Positions 44,745-55,457 of a stretch of DNA of 64,000 bases are shown here, in pieces. The position numbers and the translations under genes are program-made. Origin of the DNA: Apodemia mormo (taxonomy: Eukaryota; Arthropoda; Insecta; Lepidoptera; Riodinidae); the NCBI GenBank assembly GCA_036924255.1, contig JAUPFN010000009.1:1205501-1269500 (forward strand), read 5' to 3'. Numbering within the stretch: position 1 is the first letter of the stretch; each line of letters starts with the position of its first letter. Below the pieces are notes generated by a model. The model worked only from the letters and a program-made list of their open reading frames with translations, was not told the DNA's origin and made no database searches.

Positions 44745-44820
44745 ACTGTCATGTTCCGGTTTGGAGGGTAAGTCAGACGGTTGCCTCCATCAAGAGAGAG
44801 CTGTCTGTTTGTGTGATATA
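44745..44820 (+). mobile_element. Family A repeat, short internal piece
   Basis: cttgtcactgtcatgttccg, gtttggagggtaagtcag, then gttgcctccatcaagagaga. The intervening ~70 bp are deleted. It is the third adjoining family-A piece in this cluster. Confidence 0.7.
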
Positions 44821-44829
44821 AAAAGGCAT

Positions 44830-45229
44830 ATTTATCAAAAGTACAATTTCTTGCTATTTTCCTTGTATTTTAATATGAAAGTTTAGTAATAGTCTCAGGG
44901 TCAATTCATTCAGAAGTAAGTAAGTTTGGGGGTATCTGCTTTCGACAGTACTGCATACAATGTCTATATAGCCGCATCGTGTTACAGTAGTTAATTCGCA
45001 TGATCATTCTTAAGTAATTAAGACTAGTTATTGCTCAGTACGTTTTATTGTGATTTATGACAAGGTCATCTAGTCTAGTGATAGTAATGCCATATTTTCT
45101 TAAAGTTTTAGGAAACAGTATTATTTAAAAACTAACTTACCCGTGTATCGTATGTTATGCCTAAAAGAAAACTAAAGCATTATTTTTAAATAACTGCTCA
45201 TAAACGACGATGATCTGGTAAGTAAAAAA
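44830..45229. other. Non-coding spacer
   Basis: No feature recognised. Confidence 0.4.
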
Positions 45230-45620
45230 CTGCAGAGCCTCGCTCATCACCGCAGAGTGGCTAGTTTATCGATCTTTTATCGGAAACATTTTGGAGAGTG
45301 AGCTGCAGAATTGTCCGACTTAATTCCGCCATCCCCGTTTTTGTATCGATCGTTGAGGCGCACAGATACTAAGCATCGCCATATCGTGGGTGTTTCACGT
45401 ACCCGGACAAAGCGGTTTGACTCAACATTCTTGTTCTGAACAGCGAGGGACTGGAATATGCTTCCTGAGTCTGTGTTACCCGACGGGTACAACCTGGGGA
45501 TCTTCAAGAGAAGAGTGAAGAGTTACCTTCTAGGGAAGCACGTTTCATCTTAGGCCGCATATTAACTTACCATCCGGCGAGATCGTGGTCAAGCGCTTCC
45601 CTATCAACAGTAAAAAAAAA
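45230..45620 (+). pseudogene. Non-LTR retrotransposon ORF2 C-terminus with A-rich tail
   Basis: One frame reads SLAHHRRVASLSIFYRKHFG, LSDLIPPSPFLYRSLRR, then ARDWNMLPESVLPDGYNLG and IFKRRVKSYLLGKH before its terminal stop at ~45550. This is the conserved C-terminus of insect LINE polymerases, in which an L.HRR..S..IFYRY word is followed by W..LP..V and F+..V...L. Two internal TGA codons (one at 45299-45301, one just before ARDW) break it. It is 5'-truncated, with a short A run at 45611-45619. Target duplications are not certain. Confidence 0.88.
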
Positions 45621-46240
45621 CTAATAAATTTCTAAAAATCTTCATAAAATATATCAGTATAAAAATTATTAGAAAATAATAAAAATAATTGATTATCATT
45701 AGAAAGAAAATATTACATTTAATTTAACCTTATATCTTACTTTTTGTATATCACTATATCACTAGAGAAAACTGTTTCTCACTTGACACAGGTTGGGTGT
45801 GCTATTTGCAAGCAGCATTTGATGCGTGTCAATTTAATAAATAATATTGTTATAAGAACGACGAGTGCGTGAATATCAGATACCAAATACGCTGACCAAA
45901 TAGTCACACCGGTTCCCTTGTGGTGCAGGCAAGGAAAGCTGAAAATCGTTAGACCCGGATCACCACATTTCACTATTTTATGAGTTAGCGTGGTAGAAGG
46001 TGATACTTAATGCTACATTTCAGCGATCTAAAAGCGCTTACTGTTTGTTTCTTGTGATAACCAGGACTGATAACTTTGTATACTCATGCGAGTACAAGGA
46101 TGTTTAGACTTTATTGGCAGGCTTTAAGCTGCTATTAAAATTTAGAGTTTTAAATATAAATCCGAAAACACTTAGTAGTAATAACCCTGACTCGGATATC
46201 GAGCCCAGGGTCTCATAGTCTAAGCTAAATAGATGTAATA

Positions 46241-46243
<3 letters not shown>
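45621..46243. other. Non-coding spacer
   Basis: AT-rich; nothing recognised. Confidence 0.4.

Positions 46244-46322
<79 letters not shown>
46244..46322. repeat. (AT)n microsatellite, ~39 units
   Basis: Pure AT run, third of three long (TA)n arrays in the window. Confidence 0.97.
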
Positions 46323-46325
<3 letters not shown>

Positions 46326-46637
46326 ATATTGTTTAAGTATTATACACATACATATAAATTTTCTCATTGAACTGTACTAGGCACTCAAAAATATGAACGA
46401 AGTCATAGGGCCCGTTTCATGGAACCCTTTGCTTACGAAATACGAGCGACTAGGTATTGCAAACAGAGTGCGTGGCTAATTGAATAGCTGAATTCGCCCG
46501 AAGCCTCGCTTAAAATGTTGCAGTGTGCGAATGCAATTTGTGTAGCGGTGTAGGAATAATGCACAATCCATATTCAAAATGAAGCAAAAATATAGTTCTA
46601 TTTAACCAATTGTAACTTGCTTATGTTGTCTTCTTTA
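46323..46637. other. Non-coding spacer
   Basis: Contains ggcccgtttcatggaaccct. No gene recognised. Confidence 0.35.
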
Positions 46638-47022
46638 ATATAATAAGATATCAAACAAGCAGATAGCTTCTTGATAAGAAGAGACAACCATTGTCTATAG
46701 ACACCAACGAGGTTAATGGCGCATTGCTATCCTTGTGCATTGTTTGTAATGACACATGCATAATTTCATCGACTACTTTACTCATTAACATGATTAACAG
46801 AACATTACAGAACATGACAGTGATAAACACTGACGCTATCGCGCCAGGAATAGGCAATGCAATAGTACCAAACTCGGGTGATAAAATACAGAAATTCACC
46901 ACCTAGTAGCCACGGTAGTCGTGACTCGCATAGACAATCGAAACTCGGGATCGGCCTTTTACGGATTGTCTGACACAATGATAGATGGTCTATTCTTCAA
47001 AGAGGGCCTAGAACCAACACGG
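46638..47022 (-). mobile_element. Family A repeat with small insertions
   Basis: Full length in reverse (ataagatatcaaacaagcag ... caaagagggcctagaaccaa, cacggcg). Relative to the 34352 copy it carries an insertion (catgattaacagaacattac) and an extra segment near 46940 (cgaaactcgggatcgg). Frames on both strands here are artefacts. Confidence 0.85.
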
Positions 47023-47305
47023 CGGAAATGAATACTACTCAATTACAGTTTATTTGAATAACTTTTTCTCATTTCTTATTTTTCAATAAAACGTTTTTTA
47101 TAATACTTCATAAAGCTCATATAAAGCAAGCTGGTCTCAGTTAATGCGATAGTGATTTGGGTTGGCATTTATGTCAAAAGTCTAATCGCAAATATAAAGC
47201 TGATAAGGGAACGATAGACGTAATATCTAACTTACCATCATTCATTTCTCGTCTAAATTTTAATATTATCACTTCTAATCTTCTAACGTAGTTGACTCTA
47301 AAAAA
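47023..47305. other. Short non-coding spacer
   Basis: Nothing recognised. Confidence 0.35.
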
Positions 47306-47568
47306 GAGCATCTTCACACCCGTATCCCCGAAAAGGTAGGCAGTGGTACAACTAGTGCACCCACGATTAGCTAAAGATACTTAGCCCCACAACGTGATAG
47401 GTGGCAAGCCTATCGTCAACTGAGCTTTTTTGTCATTCCCGGGCAATGTAGTTTTTATCCGAAAATTGAAAGACAACATTTTTGAATCCAAAAATTTCCG
47501 ACCCAGGAAATCGAACCTGGGGCCTCATGTATTTAACACCGACACTAGACCACTAGACCACAGAGGCG
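47306..47568 (-). mobile_element. tRNA-derived SINE, family S1 (minus strand)
   Basis: Reverse of S1: atcttcacacccgtatcccc, gtgcacccacgattagc, then the reversed B box (gaaatcgaacctgggg) and reversed A box (ctagaccactagaccacaga). Body word gggcaatgtagtttttatcc is private to this copy. The tRNA head is well preserved. Confidence 0.88.
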
Positions 47569-47677
47569 ATAGGAAGAAGACTTTACGACTTGTCATTGTT
47601 AAAATTATCGTGAGCCATTGTTAACTATTAATTAAAATCGGCCACACTCACGTTTAATCGGCGTAGATTCCGAATAG

Positions 47678-47706
47678 TTTCGGACCTATGTAAGGTCCTT
47701 CCTCAG
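47678..47706 (-). ncRNA. Hammerhead-like motif, incomplete
   Basis: The minus strand reads CTGAGGA, a strong stem aGGACCTtacaTAGGTCC, then GAAAC. CUGANGA and GAAA are intact (position 7 is free in hammerheads), but the expected G-U-H cleavage triplet after a short stem III is not found: the sequence continues tattcggaatc. Probably a decayed Penelope-like end rather than an active ribozyme. Confidence 0.3.
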
Positions 47707-47711
47707 GGTGA

Positions 47712-47803
47712 GTTACACGTTCACTCGGTAGCGTCTCGTCTGGAACCGACGAGGCGAGACTACCGAGCTGCGAGCCGAGAGGCTACCGAGCGAACGTGTT
47801 GTG
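47712..47803. repeat. Nested inverted repeats around ctcggtagc
   Basis: acacgttcactcggtagc pairs with gctaccgagcgaacgtgt. Inside, ctcggtagcgtctcgtc pairs imperfectly with gacgaggcgagactaccgag. The whole ~90 bp can fold into a cruciform and is markedly GC-rich. Confidence 0.75.
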
Positions 47804-49300
47804 AGCTGTTAGTACAAGCCATGGTAGAGACTGGAGACTAAACGTTTTAGCGAATGTATTCTCTGCCTCTCCACAATGAAAGCGGTATGACAATATTAAA
47901 CTTTAATTCCAATACTCTTACAATTGAAAAATCGCCTGTATGTATATTATTCTTTTAACTGTAGCGGGACCGAAGATTAGGTTCCACGTGGAGTTCCAGA
48001 CCGAACGTGATCCCTTTCATCCCTGAGAAGATGCATGGTTCTTATAAAATTCACAAAAACTGTTAACTATTATAGCAAGCATATACGAATGGATTTTACA
48101 AATCTATCCTTAAGTACAGAAGAAGGGATAAAAATATTATGTATTATTAAAATAGACGCGTTACTGTGGCTAAGTTAACGTTTTGACTCAACACAGTGCA
48201 CTTACCTAACAACACACACAATTGTGCACTTATCCAACCCGGAAACTAAGAAATTAAGCGTTATGTTATGTTGACAAATTATTCGTAACTTCTATCTCAT
48301 AATGCCCTGATCGACCGGCGAGCAAAACCGTAGCCTTATTGCTCGTCGGTAAAGCTCACTGGTTTGTTATTTCAATGCTGCAGTTTTATATATAAACATG
48401 ACAATTTTACAAGATAGTCGATCAGCACCGACTGTAACGACGAGTAAAACTGTCATTCCTTAAAACTGCATTATAGACGCGTTTTTCGATCAGAGCCTTT
48501 AGAAACTCATGGAACTCAAAGATTCCTTTGAGTTCCAAAAGAACCTTTGTCAATAAAAAAATTGCAATAAAAATATTGACTTACTGATTCAGATTAAGCT
48601 TATCTTATGACTTAAACTGGAACATACTTAAACTGGAAATAGTATGCAACCAAAGACTTCTATGTACTAACGTTATGCAACATAATATAAAAAATAAAAA
48701 TAGTTTCGGAGTCCATTATTCTGGAGTCCACTACACAGAATAATTTAAGAGGAGATTTATATACATATTATACGATGTAGAAGACTGGTAAGTGAATTAC
48801 TGTATTTTGCTACAAATGTTGTTTTGTATCTGTACACTGAGATATAGTTCAATTTCATATAGAACGACCAAACCATGGATTAGCTGGCTTCGATTTCCCC
48901 CTGTCAGTGCGAGCTACAAATCATTCTAATCACAGTCTCGACACCAGTCGACCGACGGATCCAGTGATTGTTTCATTATCTGATGATATTCGTTGAGCAA
49001 GACCCTTCCTAATCCAACATTCTGAGGTTTTCCGCGTTCATTTATAAAGGACGGATTTGTAAAATCCCACTTGGTGTAAGCAAAATCTTATTTTTTACTT
49101 ACATTTTTATAAACTTTGTTGTAATGGTTGCCTAATCGGATATTGAGGAAAACTGATTCATTTTCCAAGATCTGACAAAAACAATATATCAACTACCTTA
49201 CTGCTTGACATCTCGTTAATGGTGAGATAAGAATAATACCTATAGGAAGTAAGGAGTTACCTGGAATGTATTCCGGTAGTTTTAAAAATTGTTAGTTTTG
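47804..49300. other. Non-coding stretch
   Basis: No gene. Holds a 12-bp hairpin (accggcgagcaa / ttgctcgtcggt, 48314-48351) and words near 48410-48440 (cagcaccgactgtaacgacg) echoing it. Otherwise AT-rich. Confidence 0.4.
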
Positions 49301-49356
49301 TTGAGTATGTAAACTTTAAACGTGTGTGTTGTGGACTAATTAATAAAAGTCTTTAA
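49301..49356 (+). repeat. LTR-like segment with AATAAA (pair with 53273-53330)
   Basis: gagtatgtaaactttaaacg, tgtgtgttgtggactaatta, ataaaagtctttaa matches 53273-53330 (gagcatggtaactttgaatg, tgtgttttgtgaactattaa, ataaaagtctttaa). The shared AATAAA suggests a polyadenylation region of an LTR retrotransposon. Confidence 0.6.
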
Positions 49357-49484
49357 TCTATACTAATATTATAAAGCTGAAGAGTTTGTTTGTTTGGTTG
49401 AACGCACTAACATCTGAATGTACCAGTGAGATTTAAAAAATCTTTTTGTGGACGATAGCTACATTCACGAGGAAGGCTAGCTAG
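49357..49484 (+). mobile_element. Helitron-like non-autonomous element, 128 bp
   Basis: Starts TCTATACTAATATTATAAAG after A and ends aaggctagCTAG before T. It interrupts the LTR-like segment: the 53-kb copy of that segment continues ctttaataaag where this one has the insertion. Confidence 0.6.
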
Positions 49485-49519
49485 TTTTTTACCCGACTGA
49501 GCAAAAGCAAGTAATATTG

Positions 49520-50008
49520 CTTGCATGTTTGCAATCTTGCAAGCTTGCATGTTTGCATATTTGCATATTTGCATGTTTGCATGGTGGCATGTTTGCATGT
49601 TTGCATGTTTGCATGTTTGCGTGTTTGCATGTTTGCATGTTTTCATATTTGCACGTTTGCACGTTTGCATGTTTGCATGTTTGTATGTTTGTGTGTTTGT
49701 GTGTTTGTATGTTTGTATATTTGTGTGTTTGTGTATTTTTATATTTAAGTGTCAGCGTTTGTGTATTTGTGTATTTCTGTGTTTGCGTGTTTGTGTGTTC
49801 GTGTGTTTGCGTGTTTGTGTGTTTTTGTGTTTGTGCGTTTATGTATTTCTTTGTTTGCGTGTGTGTGTTTGTGTTTGTGTGTTTTTGCGTTTCTGTTTGT
49901 GTGTTTGTGCGTTTATGTGTTTGAACGTTTATGTGTTTGTGCATTTGTGTTAGTGTGTTTGTGTTTAGTTTGTGTTTGTGTTTTGTTTGTGTGTTTGTGC
50001 GTTTGTAC
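49520..50008. repeat. Octamer minisatellite, gcatgttt to gtgtgttt
   Basis: About 490 bp built from 8-bp units. The left third is gcatgttt-rich and the right two-thirds are gtgtgttt/gtgcgttt-rich, a progressive unit change. Because 8 is not divisible by 3, three units make an 8-codon period, which leaves several frames open on both strands. The Cys/Val- and Thr/Gln-rich frames of 75-191 codons here are therefore not genes. Confidence 0.95.
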
Positions 50009-50009
50009 G

Positions 50010-50235
50010 GTGACGTCACAGAAGGACAAGGAAGGGGAAAAAGAAGATCTTCCCAGCCAGGCAAGTAGTACTGCCTGGGGACCGAAGTACGTTTGAGAAG
50101 CGTTGAAACTTGTATATAGTGTGTACAGATTAATAATTGTGATATCGCGATTCAGGATTTTATTTTGAATTACATTTTTCCTTTTTTTATAATTTTTTCT
50201 AGTAGCGTTTGTAGATTACTTGAATCGCTACAAGA
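50010..50235 (-). mobile_element. LTR-like repeat, copy 1 (pair with 52988-53210)
   Basis: Shared collinear words with copy 2: gacgtcacag/cacaag, ccagccaggcaagt/ggtgtaatgcctgggga, gtttgagaa..cgttgaaactt, gtatatagtg, aataattgtgatatcgcgat and tagcgtttgtagattacttg. Read on the minus strand both start TGTAGCGATT/TGTAACGGTT. Two copies flanking a minus-strand gag suggest LTRs, but the pair is only ~80% alike. Confidence 0.55.
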
Positions 50236-50838
50236 GCACACGAGCACATTAGTCTGAGTTTTCGAAAACAAATATTCAACATATCAAAACATGGATGAAA
50301 TTCAATATAAATTCATATTACGTGTATTAATAGCGACAGTACTACTCTATCTAATAGATAGTATTAGTAGGGACATGAAAGAGGTATCTCCGCCTTCAGA
50401 GGTTACAACGTGTTTATTTTCCCACTTGTAATGGTTCAATCAGTTTAATAATAATTCAAATAAAATTTGGCCTAGGCCAAACTAGTTTATCTAAACTATT
50501 AAGGCTAAACTAGATATTCCTAGGCTATACTAGAGTCACCTGACATGTTTAGGATGCACCTGACACGCTTAGGACAAACTAGTTTTGCCTAAAATCGGGT
50601 TTGGCCGGTATACACTGATAATAATAAATTGCTCGAACTCAATACAAGCAATATCAGTAACTCGTTCAATAGAAAGGCTCACTATGTCTTTACGTTCTTT
50701 AAATTTTATTGTTTTACTAACTATAATCATCGAGCCACCATGTATTATATTAGTTTTACTGAACGAGTTAGCAACCTGGTGATTATTGAAGCTTCACATG
50801 ATTTTTAATTTCATATATTCTTTGATTTTATTTCTTAA
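50236..50838. other. Non-coding spacer
   Basis: Contains an imperfect local repeat ~50470-50590 (gcctaggccaaactagttta, aggctaaactagatattcct, aggctatactagagtcacct). No gene. Confidence 0.4.
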
Positions 50839-50990
50839 CTAGCTATGATACCCGGCTTCACTCGGGAGTTGATATGAGATTACGTGGTAGTTGAAATATA
50901 ACAAATGTAATTTAAGACTTTATTGATTTTGGTATTTTAAATTTCGCGCCATTACTACACATGCTGCAATTGCTCGCAGCGCCTTTCCAA
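50839..50990 (-). mobile_element. Helitron-like 3' end (candidate)
   Basis: The minus strand ends cccgagtgaagccgggtatc followed by atagCTAG and T. The cccg/cggg hairpin just before CTAG is the expected Helitron terminus. The 5' end was not found, so the left boundary is a guess. Confidence 0.45.
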
Positions 50991-51304
50991 ATGCAACCCA
51001 AATAATCGTTGTTCTGAATGAAGTTCAAATACTCGACAACAGATGTCGCCACTACACTTAACTTCCAAATTGAAGGGTTGGAAAAACCCTTATATCTTTA
51101 AAAACACGCCCTTTAGGTTAAAACGGGAACCTCCTTGTTCGAGGGGGGATAAAGGGCTATCACACTATTTATGTCCCTTTATCGTGTTGGGACTCCTTTT
51201 TAAGTTTTATCGGCACGCACATTTTACTAACTTAGTTTTATTATATAACAATGATAATTATAATGATATATTTTTTTTATATAATTTATGTATCATCTAA
51301 AAAA

Positions 51305-52191
51305 CTTAAACCACTACACTTATCTTTGATGCAGAGCTGGTTATACCGGACTACGGAGGTGGAGCTACCACTGCTCCCTGCATGGAGATGCGTTTCCCGC
51401 CTCAAACTCTCAGGTGCAGGGTTGCAAACACCTGTGTGTCTTGTTCCCGAACCTCTTATGATAGAAACATAATCCTTCTGGAGTTCTTGTGGTGTACTTG
51501 GTAGTTTGCGAACGGAGCGGATGCCCAAAAGATCAGGAGCGACAGCGGCTAGTGCTGGAACCTCGGTACTTAGATGGCCCTACAAGCATCTTATCTAGTC
51601 TTCTGTTTATATGGGTAATCTTTGCTAAAAGCGAGGAATAATAAGGTATAAAGTTTAGCTTCATTGGGTGTCTGCCTTTGCTATTGCTACTAGCTCAAAG
51701 TTTCCATACCTTTGTCAGCGACAGACGCCAAAGTATGCAGGTCCTTGCTGTCCGTGACGACTAACTCTGCTCATATCGAAGCTGGCAGATGGTTTTGCCA
51801 GAGGGTGTTAAGTGTTTCGTTATTAACATTTTTCCGTGCCAACTCACGCATACGGCGTAGCGGCTGGGCAGCTTTTGGTCCCCTAGATCCATCTCGCCGA
51901 TGAGTTTTTGAATTTGACGAGATTCGGATTCCTCATAGATCGCAAGTAATGTTTTTTTAAGATGTTCATACTTGCCTTCCGTGGTTAACTAGGACGTCAC
52001 TTATTTATTGATCGACGCTCTTGGCCAACTTTGCAAACACCAGATGATATTTGAACTGCATCTGAAAGTTTCTGATTGTACAATACGGACTCAGCCTGTA
52101 TGAACCATGTGCGCGGATGGTCTTCCCAAAGGTCTGATATGCGGGAAGAAACGGTAGTTTGCGCTACCTCTGAAGCACCGGTCTCCGTCAT
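51305..52191 (-). pseudogene. Gypsy-type LTR retrotransposon gag, degenerate
   Basis: The minus strand starts near MTETGASEVAQ (52191) and carries LWEDHPRTWFIQAES, matching the FW..DPe.WF.q.E word of insect Gypsy gag proteins. Over the next ~700 bp other gag words appear in shifting frames, including a C-terminal CFYHKRFGNKTHRCLQPC (51410-51481), similar to the CxYHxxFG...C..PC motif that ends gag in this group. Stops and frameshifts are frequent. No protease, RT or integrase follows, so this is a gag-only relic. It would have formed the retrotransposon particle. Confidence 0.75.
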
Positions 52192-52987
52192 GGCGAAAAT
52201 AAAATTTAACTGGTGCTTGAAAAGTCGACTTAAAGTACTGTAAGTACTGTAAGTTTATTACTGAATTGAAAGCAAAGTCAACACACATAGTCGTTTTTCG
52301 GAATAACTTTATTTTAGTTATTCCATCAAAATAAAACAAGATAAATTTACAAATTATTCAACATCCTTAAAAGTTAAATCGTTGTAGGTTTGTGTGGATG
52401 TTGCACACTTCACAAATTAGGCACTAATTGATTTTTTTGAATTTGCGATTGTGATTACTTGAACTCCAGTACAGTACTCTCCCCCAAGACAGAAGGTCGA
52501 TCTAATTGGGCCAGTGAAGCGTATGTGTGACGAGTTGAATATGCGCAGTCCTTGGTGAGTCGGGATGAGTGCGCCTCCGCTGTGGTTCGCAATGAGTTGG
52601 AACGAGCGGGATAGGGTTGCTGCATGGAGGTTCAGTGAACGTGTGCAGTTCAAAGTGGATTCCGGAAAGCGTAGTTGAGGCGTAGCTTGTGAAGTTGGCT
52701 AGTGCTGTTGGAAGCAGAGGAGGGTTATCAGGAAGTGCTGATGGTCAGAAGGTTATAGCGTGCTGTTTTTTTTTGTTGATGGTCACCACTGTGGCGTGTT
52801 GATAGCTGTTAGTAGTGATGATCACGTCGCAATATCGTCGTCACTGTGAAAATTGATGACGTCACGGAAGGACGTGAAAAGGAGAAGGATCACGTCGGGG
52901 TCACCACTGTGGCGCCGCCGGTCCGTACCATAGTGATGGAACCAGCGGGCTAACTTTTGTCAGGTGATGTCATAACTGTGAAGGTTG
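52192..52987. other. Probable LTR-retrotransposon leader / LTR interior
   Basis: Lies between gag and LTR-like copy 2. A third partial copy of the LTR-edge word (gcgattgtgattacttgaac, 52444) occurs here. 52780-52930 carries ggtcaccactgtggcg twice and gacgtca palindromes. No open frame with a family motif. Confidence 0.4.
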
Positions 52988-53210
52988 ATGACGTCACACA
53001 AGGTCAAGGAAGGGGAAATGCCCAGCCAGGCAAGGTGTAATGCCTGGGGATCGAAGTCCGTTTGAGAAACGTTGAAACTTGTATATAGTGTTACAAGATA
53101 AATAATTGTGATATCGCGATTTAGGATTTTATCTTTGATTTTCATCATTTTGTATTTTTTACAATTTTTTTGTAGCGATTGTGATTATTTGAACCGTTAC
53201 AGTACTAATG
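52988..53210 (-). mobile_element. LTR-like repeat, copy 2
   Basis: See copy 1. This copy lacks the ~10-bp aaaaagaagatctt segment and carries gacgtcacacaaggtcaagg at its lower end. It sits on the upstream side of the minus-strand gag, where a 5' LTR would be. Confidence 0.55.
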
Positions 53211-53272
53211 ATGCAAATTTATTTTAATTTTGGCACGGCACCTCTAGATCACGTCAGGATAGATATACAGTT

Positions 53273-53330
53273 GAGCATGGTAACTTTGAATGTGTGTTTT
53301 GTGAACTATTAAATAAAAGTCTTTAATAAA
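53273..53330 (+). repeat. LTR-like segment with AATAAA (pair with 49301-49356)
   Basis: Uninterrupted version of the segment split by the Helitron-like element at 49357. It continues taaagtatatctattatttt. Confidence 0.6.
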
Positions 53331-54240
53331 GTATATCTATTATTTTATTGATACGCGTGATCGAGGTGTCGGCGAGTTACATACTGGCTTTAGTAAGATT
53401 CAACATTACAAATGTGGAGGAATTTATAAACATGACAACGTTACAGTTTTAAATTTTGTTGTGTTGAATATAAGAGTGTTTTGCAAATAAAGTTTAGCCT
53501 CGTTGGGTATCACGTCAAACCACCATCATGTCATTAGAGACTGCATAAGATCATTTCAAAATACTCTTCATTAATTCGGTACGGTACGTGCGATTTGTAT
53601 GCTTTTTGGGATTGATGCGACGTCGATAACGAGCAATGGATATAATGGGCGATGAACGAAAAGGGTTTATAAGAGACTTATGCATCAAACGCATTAATCA
53701 CTATGCCATAAGCAAATGGTTGAATTTATGCTTTAAAAGTAAAGGTATTATGAAACACTTGTAAAAATATCTTTGGTTAGACGTTCTAAATACTTCGAAT
53801 GACGTACGCTTCAGCATGCTTCAGCAGTCCGGCGCCCCTCGGCAATCGTAACTTGCCCGTATCGCCGATCGCCTCGGGGATTCCGCCACGTGCTATAGCA
53901 TTTCCTTCTCTTCATCTTTCTCGCTCGAGCTAATGGCAGTTTTGATCTAAAAAAAAAGGTTAGGGAAAGGCTAGGGATGTAATCCAACCGTTAGTGAACT
54001 CACAACCAGAATTGTTAGCACAGTCCGTTGACCATACTTTTTGAATATAACTACACTAACTTTGTTGAGGTATACTGTGTAGTTAAATTATATTCCCATT
54101 TCATATTTTTTTAATGTTTACTTATAATTAATACCATTATCTATAAGGTCCTTCAATATATATCATCTTTTAACAGTCAATATGTATAAGATGATTAGAT
54201 AAAAATATATACAAGTGATACCGCCGTAAGTATATCGCCG
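53331..54240. other. Unassigned stretch with a GC-rich block
   Basis: No gene or repeat. 53810-53940 is GC-rich for the window (cagtccggcgcccctcggca, gccgatcgcctcggggattc) and could be part of a transcribed or regulatory region of a host gene. I see no open frame or splice pattern to support that. Confidence 0.3.
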
Positions 54241-54613
54241 TGTTGGTCCCGGCCTCGCCGTGTTGGTCCCGGCCTCCTTTGTAGAATAGGCCAACTGCCG
54301 TTCTGCCAGGCAGGTCGTAAAAGGCGACCGATTGGCTATCGAGTCACTACCATCGTGGCTACTAGGTGGTAGAGTTCTGCATTGTCTCGCCCGGGTCTGG
54401 TACCACCGCCTTACCTATTCCTGCCGCAATAGCGTCAGCGCTTGTCGCTGTCGTGTTCCGGTTTGGAGGGTAAGGTATCCGGTAAACTTGTGCATGTGGC
54501 ATTAGACCTCGCCACAAGATAGCAACGCACCATTAACATCTTTGGTGTCTATAGGCGATGGTTGACTCTTTCCATCAGGAGACCCATCTGCTTGTTTGCT
54601 ATCTTATTATATA
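54241..54613 (+). mobile_element. Family A repeat with a 5' 20-bp duplication
   Basis: The best + orientation copy: complete from gtgttggtcccggcctcctt to gcttgtttgctatcttatta, plus an A run (54620-54635). The first 20 bp (gccgtgttggtcccggcctc) occur twice in tandem at the 5' end. Confidence 0.93.
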
Positions 54614-54635
54614 TATATAAAAAAAAAAAAAAAAA

Positions 54636-55082
54636 GATATGTACCAATATTGATAACAAAACTTAAAATACGACAGGACAGTAATAATAACCGTGTTGGT
54701 TTAATATTTACAAAAGACAAGTTAAACCATCCTTTTAAAATTACAATATTACATAAAATATTTTTAATTTACTCTGTTTGCTTTTGCATCAAGAAAATAT
54801 TCCCCTTTAATGTATTAATTACTGACCTAAATACTTTTACTTCGAGCAATCTTAATGAAAATTAATTCGGGTATCACAATTCACAATGGAATATTACGAA
54901 TTCACGATGGCAAAGTTGTAACTTAACATACATTCAAGAATTAAAAAGAAACATAGCTGAATTATTAATATTGAAATTTAGTAATATAATAGTATGAAGT
55001 TGTTTATTTTGTACACATTATCGAAAGAACAATACACTGAAAATATTAAGTCAAATAAAAAGTAAACTAAATAAATTGGTAA
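54636..55082. other. AT-rich spacer
   Basis: An 89-codon frame here is AT-rich read-through from the A run and shows no family motif. Confidence 0.4.
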
Positions 55083-55260
55083 AGTTCTACAACATCTTAT
55101 CCAGATGTGGTACCACCATCTTACCTTATCTCGCTGCAAGAATATCAGTGCTTGCTCCAAGCGTATTCTGGTTTGGAAAGTAATGTGGCCAGTAAACTTA
55201 AGCATCTGGTTTGTTCAGATATTGCAACCTTTTTACCATTAACATCACTAGTTTCTAGAT
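55083..55260 (+). mobile_element. Family A repeat, very old central part
   Basis: Recognisable order only: gttctacaacatcttatcca, gtggtaccaccatcttacct, tcagtgcttgctcc, gccagtaaacttaagcat, accattaacatcac. Around 75% similar. Confidence 0.65.
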
Positions 55261-55457
55261 GAAATGATTATATATTTTTATCATGAAAGCTGTGTGACAT
55301 TGAAAATACGCTAGAAAGAAAGACAAAGGAATTAGAAAAATTAACAAGAAAAAATATTCTTTATTTGCAAGAATATAAATATTACAAATTACTTATAGTA
55401 AAATAATTGGAAGATACCAGCATATTCTACTATAATATGGTATGCAGATATATAATA

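Noticed and set aside
49520..50008. CRISPR-like array
   Set aside because: Units are contiguous 8-mers without spacers, in a eukaryotic context.
49489..50064. Long open frames (up to 191 codons) rich in Thr/Gln/Asn/His or Cys/Val on both strands
   Set aside because: They are a by-product of the 8-bp minisatellite, which keeps several frames free of stops. No start context, motif or non-repeat core.
52417..52653. 78-codon minus frame upstream of the gag relic as a leader protein
   Set aside because: No similarity recognised; it lies within the presumed LTR/leader region and is likely chance.
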